Assembly: GCA_021825785.1 (NCBI GenBank)
Contig: JAKAGP010000119.1
Coordinates: forward strand, 1-6,280
Source of the DNA: Nitrospirota bacterium
Lineage (GTDB): Bacteria > Nitrospirota > Thermodesulfovibrionia > Thermodesulfovibrionales > JdFR-88
DNA length: 6,280 nt
Direction: 5' to 3'
In this document: positions 1 to 5,116 of the stretch, piece after piece
How the letters are laid out: every line of letters starts with the position of its first letter
How positions within the stretch are numbered: position 1 is the first letter of the stretch
Translations under genes and position numbers: made by a program
The notes under the pieces: model-generated
What the model saw: the letters and a program-made list of their open reading frames with translations, nothing else
Database searches by the model: none
What the model was told of the DNA's origin: nothing

Positions 1-261
1 ACCCATCTCGCCGGTGGCCACGGCCTTCTGTATGGCTTCGATTATCTTGGCGGCCTCGGCGTCCTTCACGACCACATCTATCTTTTTCTTTGCAAGGAGC
101 GGGACCTTGTAAGTCTTGCCTCTTACCTGGTGTTCCACGCCCATCTGGCTCCCATGGCCCTCTACCTCGGAGACCATGACTCCAGGGTGGCCCACTTTCG
201 CAAGAGCGGCTAGCACGTCACCTACTTTGGCCGGGCGTATTATGGCTTCTATCCTTTTCAT
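1..261 (-). CDS. P-II family nitrogen regulatory protein (C-terminus cut by window edge)
   Basis: P-II proteins are small trimeric sensors that bind ATP or ADP and 2-oxoglutarate and control transporters, enzymes and regulators through a flexible T-loop. The 87 visible codons begin MKRIEAIIRPAKVGDVLAAL, the typical P-II first strand and helix. Gln39 (2-oxoglutarate/ATP pocket) and Lys58 are present, and the T-loop has RGKTY at 47-51, so Tyr51, the classical uridylylation site, is kept. Arg38 of GlnB is replaced by serine and the loop is divergent (HGSQMGVEHQ at 36-45), so this is not a standard GlnB or GlnK. About 25 C-terminal residues, including the second P-II signature, lie outside the window. 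The start is supported by AAGGAGG nine bases upstream. It is the last visible gene of the leftward cluster and follows a permease with its own P-II domain, so the two may form mixed trimers or compete (inference). Confidence 0.9.
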   Translation of the reverse strand, partial: MKRIEAIIRPAKVGDVLAALAKVGHPGVMVSEVEGHGSQMGVEHQVRGKTYKVPLLAKKKIDVVVKDAEAAKIIEAIQKAVATGEMG

Positions 262-288
262 TTATTAAAACCTCCTTTTAAATTTACA

Positions 289-358
289 CCCTCTCCCAGC
301 CCTTTCCCTTTTTAGGGAGAGGGCTTTAGTGAAATCCCCTTCAGGATTGGAGGGGATT
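289..358. repeat. Two adjacent palindromes in the permease/P-II spacer
   Basis: The 119-base gap between the permease stop and the P-II start holds two inverted repeats. CCCTCTCCC (289-297) pairs perfectly with GGGAGAGGG (315-323). An inner arm (299-309, GCCCTTTCCCT) can instead pair with 314-324 with one mismatch and a four-base loop, so the two hairpins exclude each other. AATCCCCT (333-340) pairs perfectly with AGGGGATT (351-358) across ten bases. No good U-run follows on the minus strand, so a simple intrinsic terminator is not convincing. The unit resembles dispersed intergenic palindromes (REP-like) or could tune expression between the two genes. CCTCC runs in it could also pair with the GGAGG ribosome site of the P-II gene. 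Confidence 0.6.
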
Positions 359-380
359 AGGGGAGGTCGCTATTTTTAAT

Positions 381-2243
381 TCAAAGCGCGTAAACGCCCT
401 TTTCACCGGTCCGCAGACGCATGGCTTCCTTGGCGTCCAGCACGAAGATCTTGCCGTCGCCTATCTTGCCGCTGCTTGAGACCTCGCGGATTATCTCCAT
501 GACCTTGGCCAGGTCCCAGTCATTGACGACTATGTCCACCCTGACCTTGGGCAGGAACGTAACCGTGTCGGTCCCATCGCTGGTATGGCCCTTTTGCCTG
601 CCGAAACCCTCGACCTTTGTGGCGGTCATACCCACGATAAGGTCTTCATCCTTGAGCACGTCCACAAGGACGCTAAGCTTCTCGGGCCTGATAACGGCCG
701 AGATCATCTTCATCCCGTAGGTCTTGCTCACGCTTGTCATGATGACGTACCCGATGCTGATAAGCGCCCAGCCCCCGGCGATGTAGAAGCATATCTTGGC
801 CTCGGTCTGGGAGTCCTTGCCGCCTATGGCGTAAAGATAGATGATCGCCACGAGCATCACTATGTTGGCTATGACGCCAAGCCCCGGTATCACCATGTGC
901 TTCAGGCCGTTAAAATCCTTCCTCTTCCTGAATGCGATGATGGTCCACACACAGATGAGCCCGTACAGAACGAAGGTGCCAAAGTTGGAGGCCAGCGTTA
1001 TGCCGGTGAGCCCCACTACCGACTGGACGCCGATTGCCGCTATGACGCTGGAAACGATAGCCAGGGTCCATATGGCTGTGTGGGGCGTGCTGAACTTGCC
1101 GCTCATAAATCCGATGAACTCCGGCAACTCCCTGTCTTCGGCCAACCCGTTGCTTATGCGCACCGCCGTGTTCATGCAGCTAAGCGTGGTGCCGATGATG
1201 GCGATGATAACGGTAATGGCGATAGTTATCATAAGCCCAAAACCTATCCCGTGCAGCAGGTTATCCCCTATAAGCTTGGCAAGGTCTCCTATCGGCGCGG
1301 AGGAGGCTCCGGCCGCGTCCATGCCGGTTAGGGTTTTGCCCGCGTTCACGAGCGTGTATTTATTGCCTACCATTAATCCGGTGGCGAGATATTCGAACAG
1401 GTAAGCGAAAACCCCCTGCACGACAAGGGCGATTATGATCGCCTTGGGGATGTTCTTCTCTGGCTGCTTGGTCTCCGCAGCCAACGCCGTGCAGCTCTCG
1501 AAACCGACCAGTATCAGTATGGCTATCGTGGCCTGCACCAGCACGCCGTTTAGCGAATGCGGCTTTATGGAGTCAACTATACCGCCAAAGGACCACGCGG
1601 TTGCGTGCTGGGGGTTTGATATGCGGTACCAGATGGCCAGGCCGCTGAATGCCACAAGCGATACCCACTGGATCACATTTATCCAGATGGACACAAGCGT
1701 GGAGCCCGTGACGCCACGATAAGCGATATATGCTATTGTGAAGGCCATTATAGTGGCAATGACCACCAGTTCCGGGTTGGACAACGTGCCGCCGGTAAAC
1801 TGGGTGTACAGGTAACCTATCATGGTGGCGAACATGGCGACCATTACACCGGGGTAGACCCAGTAGAACAGGTGCGCTCCCCAACCGGTGGCCAGCTTGG
1901 AGATGCGGGCAGCTGAGATGGCCCCCCTCGTGCGCTTGCCGCCGTTGCTGTCTATGAAGGCCTTTTCCGCAAAATAAGCCGCGCTGGCAAACCCGGCTTC
2001 AGGATAAATCCTGGCCAGTTCGGCATAAGAAAGCGCCGTCAGGAAAGCGACTGCCAGCGCCGCCACTATGCCAGGCCATATGTCTGACGCCACGCTGGCC
2101 CCTCCAGGCGCGGTGGCCGACGCCTGCAACTGGTAGGTTATCCACAGGAACGCCCCCGGCGCTATCAACGCCATTGCGTTCATCGTGGCGCCCACGAGGC
2201 CCAGCGTGGGTACGATCTTTGGTGTGCTTGTCTGTTCAGACAT
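381..2243 (-). CDS. APC-family permease with C-terminal P-II domain (fusion)
   Basis: This 620-residue protein joins an amino acid/polyamine/organocation permease to a P-II sensor. Residues 1-505 hold about 12 membrane helices (near 13-37, 54-72, 122-147, 158-175, 181-206, 231-250, 267-291, 332-357, 388-407, 411-437, 449-472, 483-503). The APC signature after helix 6 is clear (GFES at 247-250, ETKQPEKNIPKAI at 257-269). Residues 511-620 are a full-length P-II domain: FGRQKGH (547-553), FLPK (563-566), GKIGDGK (592-598) and RLRTGE (609-614) preserve the nucleotide-binding elements. The T-loop between H553 and K566 is three residues shorter than in GlnB and has no tyrosine. The start follows AAGGAGG by nine bases. 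The substrate is unknown; an amino acid or other nitrogen compound is inferred from family and context. The P-II part probably gates transport in response to energy and 2-oxoglutarate, as GlnK does for AmtB. Confidence 0.93.
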   Translation of the reverse strand: MSEQTSTPKIVPTLGLVGATMNAMALIAPGAFLWITYQLQASATAPGGASVASDIWPGIVAALAVAFLTALSYAELARIYPEAGFASAAYFAEKAFIDSNGGKRTRGAISAARISKLATGWGAHLFYWVYPGVMVAMFATMIGYLYTQFTGGTLSNPELVVIATIMAFTIAYIAYRGVTGSTLVSIWINVIQWVSLVAFSGLAIWYRISNPQHATAWSFGGIVDSIKPHSLNGVLVQATIAILILVGFESCTALAAETKQPEKNIPKAIIIALVVQGVFAYLFEYLATGLMVGNKYTLVNAGKTLTGMDAAGASSAPIGDLAKLIGDNLLHGIGFGLMITIAITVIIAIIGTTLSCMNTAVRISNGLAEDRELPEFIGFMSGKFSTPHTAIWTLAIVSSVIAAIGVQSVVGLTGITLASNFGTFVLYGLICVWTIIAFRKRKDFNGLKHMVIPGLGVIANIVMLVAIIYLYAIGGKDSQTEAKICFYIAGGWALISIGYVIMTSVSKTYGMKMISAVIRPEKLSVLVDVLKDEDLIVGMTATKVEGFGRQKGHTSDGTDTVTFLPKVRVDIVVNDWDLAKVMEIIREVSSSGKIGDGKIFVLDAKEAMRLRTGEKGVYAL

Positions 2244-2284
2244 TTTCAGTTTCCTCCTTTAAGATGCGCAAGTGATTATCTCCT

Positions 2285-2605
2285 TTATCTGCTGCCCAGT
2301 TGAATTACCAGGCCGCCTGCAACTATCAAAACAAGTCCAAACCAGGTGGCGGCTGCGATCTCCTCTTTGAAAAGGAAGTGTCCGGCCAGGACGCTTACGA
2401 CGGCGAAAACCCCGACATAGACGCCAAGCATCTTTGAAAAATCCCATCTCACCATATTGACCGTGAGCCCGTAAAACCCCAGCACACCAAAGCCCGCCAC
2501 GATAAGGATGAGGCCGCCGGACCTTAATCCCCGCCGTATCAGGGCATCGCCCCCCACCTCCATCACGGCAGCTATCAGGAAAATGGACCAGGCAATCAGC
2601 GGCAT
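2285..2605 (-). CDS. SMR-like four-helix membrane protein (DMT superfamily)
   Basis: About 106-111 residues, almost entirely hydrophobic, with four predicted helices, matching the length and pattern of EmrE-type small multidrug resistance proteins. The membrane-embedded glutamate expected in helix 1 is visible in AAVMEVGGDALIRRG, at residue 21 counted from the upstream ATG. The C-terminal helix pair (GHFLFKEEIAAATWFG followed by a Gly-rich helix) also resembles SMR members. The first possible ATG is at 2620, but the ATG at 2605 has GGAG nine bases upstream and is preferred. SMR proteins work as dual-topology dimers that exchange protons for small cations such as quaternary amines or guanidinium. 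Here it lies about 56 bases after the porin and 41 bases before the permease, suggesting co-transcription. Its substrate and its link to nitrogen transport cannot be read from the sequence. It may be a divergent DMT protein with another role. Confidence 0.75.
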   Translation of the reverse strand: MPLIAWSIFLIAAVMEVGGDALIRRGLRSGGLILIVAGFGVLGFYGLTVNMVRWDFSKMLGVYVGVFAVVSVLAGHFLFKEEIAAATWFGLVLIVAGGLVIQLGSR

Positions 2606-2660
2606 GGGGATTTGCTCCATTCCGGTACGGCCGGTTTCATTGGCTGATGGAACATCGCTT

Positions 2661-3779
2661 TTACCACGTATACATCACGCCCAGTTCAAGCGTGTCCTGC
2701 TGCTTTCTGGTGTTACTGGCGAAAGTGGCCGCATTGGACCAGTCGTGCCTGTACTCCGGCCTCAAAAGCAGGTTCTTGGCCAGCGCGTACTGGGCCGTAA
2801 GCGTGACCTCCTTCAAGTTCTGGACGAAGCCCGTCCTGAAGCCCTGCGGGTCCTTGAACTCCTCGGCCCTCACCGTGCCGCTTACCTTGTCCGTAAACAC
2901 ATAGTTGGCATAGAACGCGGCGCCGTACCATTTGGCGTCCTCATCAAGAAGGTTGGGGTTCGTGGGGCTGCCTTTCTCATAGCCGTAATCGGTGTTTGCG
3001 GCCAGCGTCAGTTTGCTTGTCGCATTAAGAGAACCCACCCAGTCAAACAGAAACCTGTTGTCATGGTTGTCATTGTTTTCCTCCGGGCCGTAAAGGAAAT
3101 TGAATATAAGGCTCGATGCGGAAGAGGGCGTTACGGTCGTGGAGAGCCCGTAGGTCTTGCCTACGTTGTTGCTGGTCTCGTTGTCCCAGCCGTTAAGGAC
3201 GTACACGTTTGCCGTGACCGCTCCGGAGACCGGATAGCTCGCCATTAAACCGGTGTGCGTAAAGGGTATGGCGTAGTTGAAGAGGAACGAACGCGAGTAG
3301 TTATAGTCGCCGCTGGCCTCTATTACCTCCTCCCCAGTGAAAGTGGCGAACTTTCCCAACTGCAAGGTAAGCCCCTTGCCCACTGGCGCAACATAATCAA
3401 CGTAAGCCTCGGTAAGGTCAAAAGGCAGATCCTTATCGCTTGCGCCAAGGCCGCTTGAGTGTATGAACTTGGCCGTCTCCCCGGCTGAGAGCTTTACCTT
3501 GAAGCCAACGCCGCCCACCGGCGCGGTCTTCAGGAACTGAAGCTCCATAAGGTCCAGCGTGAAGCTGTTTCCGCTGTGATCGAAGACCCTCCAGTCGTTA
3601 GTGTCGGATCCCCTCAGGTTGGCCGTGTAGCCGCCCTGGAGATAGACGCTCAGGCCAAGGGCCTGCTTGATGGCGTCCACCGAAACCGGATTCGCGGCAT
3701 CAGCGGCAAAAGCGGTTGTAAAACCCAAAAACAAGACGCAAGCAACGGCAAGCACATAGACAAAAAACCTTTTCTTCAT
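2661..3779 (-). CDS. Outer-membrane beta-barrel porin (BBP2/OmpL-like)
   Basis: The product starts with a clear signal peptide (MKKRFFVYV, a hydrophobic core, then AFA before the cleavage site, about 25 residues) and ends with an aromatic residue (VMYTW), as expected for a protein inserted by the BAM machinery. The mature part is rich in alternating short strands with many Tyr, Asp, Asn and Gly residues, for example LQGGYTANLRGSD and ALAKNLLLRPEYRHDW, typical of BBP2-family porins (PF07642 type). Length is about 372 residues. The ATG at 3779 is preferred because it begins the basic signal peptide; an in-frame ATG at 3791 would add four residues, and GGAGG/AAGGAG purine runs precede both. As a member of the leftward cluster it would supply outer-membrane passage for the solute handled by the APC::P-II permease (inference). 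Substrate selectivity is unknown. Confidence 0.85.
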   Translation of the reverse strand: MKKRFFVYVLAVACVLFLGFTTAFAADAANPVSVDAIKQALGLSVYLQGGYTANLRGSDTNDWRVFDHSGNSFTLDLMELQFLKTAPVGGVGFKVKLSAGETAKFIHSSGLGASDKDLPFDLTEAYVDYVAPVGKGLTLQLGKFATFTGEEVIEASGDYNYSRSFLFNYAIPFTHTGLMASYPVSGAVTANVYVLNGWDNETSNNVGKTYGLSTTVTPSSASSLIFNFLYGPEENNDNHDNRFLFDWVGSLNATSKLTLAANTDYGYEKGSPTNPNLLDEDAKWYGAAFYANYVFTDKVSGTVRAEEFKDPQGFRTGFVQNLKEVTLTAQYALAKNLLLRPEYRHDWSNAATFASNTRKQQDTLELGVMYTW

Positions 3780-3834
3780 CGCTCCTTCCATTCCTCCCTT
3801 TATTTTTTTCCTGGAAACAAATAAAAAGTTCTCT

Positions 3835-3851
3835 GGCGGTCAAAGACCGCC
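3835..3851 (-). terminator. Possible weak terminator or attenuator at end of HTH gene
   Basis: GGCGGTC and GACCGCC form a perfect seven-base stem with a three-base loop. The stop codon of the HTH gene lies inside it. On the minus-strand transcript a run of five U follows about seven bases after the stem, which is far for an efficient intrinsic terminator. It could give partial termination between the regulator and the porin, or protect the 3' end of a short regulator transcript. Confidence 0.4.
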
Positions 3852-4073
3852 GCCTGATCCAGTACCTTCTCCGCGCTCGTCAATGCCGTCTTCTGCCACC
3901 TCTTTTCTGATGCGGATACCGTACTTCTTCAGCCTGTAGTTGAACATCCTCTCCGAAAGCCCAAGCATCCTTGCCGCCCTGGATTTAACCCACTTGGCCT
4001 CCTTCAGGGCATTTCTGATCTCGGACTTCTCCAGTTCCTCAACCTTTTCCTTCAGAGCCATTTCGGTATTCAT
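3840..4073 (-). CDS. Stand-alone Fis/NifA-type helix-turn-helix protein
   Basis: A protein of about 77 residues consisting of one HTH_8 (Fis-type) domain. The core (EIRNALKEAKWVKSRAARML, then GLSERMFNYRLKKYGIRIRK) closely resembles the C-terminal DNA-binding domain of NifA and related sigma-54 activators, with AAR-MLGLS as the turn of the HTH. The AAA+ and sensor domains of such activators are absent, so it cannot remodel sigma-54 polymerase itself. It may occupy the activator's site as a repressor or competitor, or cooperate with a full activator encoded elsewhere (inference). A Gly-rich, acidic tail follows the domain. Start choice is uncertain: the frame extends to a TTG at 4091, but that codon lies inside the predicted sigma-54 promoter; ATG 4073 and ATG 4061 are alternatives, and none has a clear Shine-Dalgarno sequence. 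It precedes the porin by about 60 bases. Confidence 0.8.
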   Translation of the reverse strand: MNTEMALKEKVEELEKSEIRNALKEAKWVKSRAARMLGLSERMFNYRLKKYGIRIRKEVAEDGIDERGEGTGSGGGL

Positions 4074-4085
4074 GAATAATGTATT

Positions 4086-4101
4086 TGCCAAAACCGTGCC
4101 A
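4086..4101 (-). promoter_or_regulatory. Sigma-54 (-24/-12) promoter
   Basis: On the minus strand this reads TGGCACGGTTTTGGCA. It matches the sigma-54 consensus TGGCACG-N4-TTGC with one mismatch, and the invariant GG (4100-4099) and GC (4088-4087) are at exactly the required spacing. Transcription is expected to begin near 4075, just before the ATG at 4073 of the HTH gene, leaving almost no leader. It would drive the HTH-porin-SMR-permease::P-II-P-II series. Sigma-54 control fits the nitrogen theme of the downstream genes. Confidence 0.75.
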
Positions 4102-4150
4102 GACTGTAAATCATTGAAAATACATAACTTTCAGGATTGGCCATCAATTG

Positions 4151-4176
4151 CAAAAATGTGAGCCTTTACATTTTTG
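4151..4176. promoter_or_regulatory. 26-bp dyad, candidate enhancer/operator site
   Basis: CAAAAATGT (4151-4159) and ACATTTTTG (4168-4176) are perfect nine-base inverted repeats around an eight-base spacer. Its centre is about 88 bp upstream of the predicted sigma-54 start of transcription, inside the usual range for activator sites. The TGT...ACA core recalls the NifA upstream activator sequence, but the spacer is 8 rather than 10. A second smaller dyad, TTTGT-ACTT-ACAAA (4173-4186), overlaps its right arm. Confidence 0.5.
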
Positions 4177-4260
4177 TACTTACAAATTCGTGTATTGGTT
4201 TTGTATGCATGGGACTTTTCGGTGTTACATAAGGGTCCGGGTGGGACATTATGGCGCCGC

Positions 4261-4283
4261 ATATGAGGGAAATCATATTTCCC
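4261..4283. promoter_or_regulatory. Overlapping palindromes, candidate operator
   Basis: Two perfect inverted repeats overlap: ATATGA-N6-TCATAT (4261-4278) and GGGAAAT-CAT-ATTTCCC (4267-4283). They end two bases before the TTGACA of the candidate rightward promoter, a common place for a regulator of the amidotransferase gene. The binding protein is unknown. Confidence 0.4.
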
Positions 4284-4285
4284 AC

Positions 4286-4314
4286 TTGACAGGCATTGCT
4301 ATACTGGAGACAAT
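4286..4314 (+). promoter_or_regulatory. Candidate sigma-70-type promoter for the amidotransferase gene
   Basis: A perfect TTGACA -35 element (4286-4291) is followed after 17 bases by GACAAT (4309-4314), which matches four of six -10 positions. A better -10-like TATACT (4300-4305) is only eight bases from the -35 and cannot pair with it. The gene's GGAGG ribosome site (4330-4334) lies downstream, ten bases before its ATG. Confidence 0.45.
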
Positions 4315-4344
4315 TAACACCATGAAAGCGGAGGCAATAACACT

Positions 4345-5031
4345 ATGAAAGTCCTAGTCCTTAAAAACATACCCATGGAGGGGCCGGGCACCATAGAGGA
4401 TTACTTAAAGAAACAGGCGATCCCCTTTGACACGGTCGAGCTGATGGAGGGCGGGGAGCCAAAAGACCCCACCGCCGGGTACTCGCACCTGATAATGATG
4501 GGCGGACCGATGGCCGTTTACGAGATGCACATGCACAAGCATCTTGAAAGAGGCGCATCTCTCATAGATGATTTCATAAAACAGAAAAAACCCGTTTTGG
4601 GTGTCTGCCTCGGGGCGCAGATGATAGCGCACGTTCTGGGCGCCAATGTCTATGCCGGGGGCCAGAAGGAAGTGGGCTGGTATGAGGTGGACATCTCTCC
4701 GGAGGGGATGGAAGACGGAGTTTTCAAGACCCTTTCCATGGAGGGAGCCCCAAAGGCCGAGGTCTTCCAGTGGCATGGAGACACCTTCGACCTGCCTGCC
4801 GGGGCGGTAAGGCTTGCCTCCTCGCCCGTTTATGCAAACCAGGCGTTCAGGTGGGGCAAAAGCGTTTATGCCCTTCAGTTCCATATAGAGGTTACCCCCC
4901 CGATAATCACGGAGTGGTTTGCCGGAGAAAGGGATTTTTTCGAGACCCAAAAACTGTTTAAAAAGACGCTTGAGGTGTATCCAGAATATTCGAAACGGGC
5001 GGTTGAATTTTACGGGGAATTTTTCAGGTAG
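4345..5031 (+). CDS. Class I glutamine amidotransferase-like protein
   Basis: A 228-residue protein of the GMP-synthase-like glutamine amidotransferase family (COG0518 type), which hydrolyses glutamine to glutamate and ammonia or acts on related gamma-glutamyl substrates. The nucleophile elbow GVCLGAQ gives Cys88, and FHIE gives His180 and Glu182, so the catalytic triad is complete. MMGGPMAVYE (51-60) and QWHGDTF (142-148) are further family motifs. It is a single free-standing domain of normal size; no synthetase partner is visible, so the acceptor is unknown. GGAGG ten bases upstream supports this start. A frame of eight codons (4322-4348, MKAEAITL) ends in an ATGA overlap with this start but is probably chance. 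The gene is divergent from the nitrogen cluster, shares its control region, and precedes cysE-cysS by 85 bases. A glutamine-consuming role is consistent with the nitrogen context but not proven. Confidence 0.88.
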   Translation: MKVLVLKNIPMEGPGTIEDYLKKQAIPFDTVELMEGGEPKDPTAGYSHLIMMGGPMAVYEMHMHKHLERGASLIDDFIKQKKPVLGVCLGAQMIAHVLGANVYAGGQKEVGWYEVDISPEGMEDGVFKTLSMEGAPKAEVFQWHGDTFDLPAGAVRLASSPVYANQAFRWGKSVYALQFHIEVTPPIITEWFAGERDFFETQKLFKKTLEVYPEYSKRAVEFYGEFFR

Positions 5032-5116
5032 CAGGTTTTTTATCTAATTCCACCCCCCACACCTCTTTTTAATACCTTTTCCCCGCTGTCCCTTTTCTGT
5101 TAAATTAAATAATAAA

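Noticed and set aside
585..1331. Long plus-strand open frame opposite the permease gene
   Set aside because: It is antisense to a clearly recognised permease::P-II gene, shows no domain motif, and is rich in His and Arg as expected for a shadow frame.
2508..3248. Plus-strand open frame of 246 codons opposite the SMR-like and porin genes
   Set aside because: Antisense to two supported genes, no recognisable domain or ribosome site.
340..4140. Shared 11-mer TTCAGGATTGG at 340-350 and 4130-4140
   Set aside because: A few identical 11-mers are expected by chance in a window of this size, and the flanks do not match.
4134..4152. Possible rightward sigma-54 promoter (TTGGCCATCAATTGCA)
   Set aside because: The GG-to-GC spacing is one base short of the strict requirement, and the -24 element lacks the CAC.
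4148..4348. Plus-strand frame of 66 codons ending in an ATGA overlap with the amidotransferase start, including a possible eight-codon leader from 4322
   Set aside because: The composition is that of intergenic DNA, it spans the operator-like dyads, and the leader has a poorly spaced ribosome site and no run of regulatory codons.
5032..5116. Terminator after the amidotransferase gene
   Set aside because: T-runs are present but no stable stem precedes them; only a six-base repeat with a long loop is visible, so co-transcription with cysE-cysS remains open.
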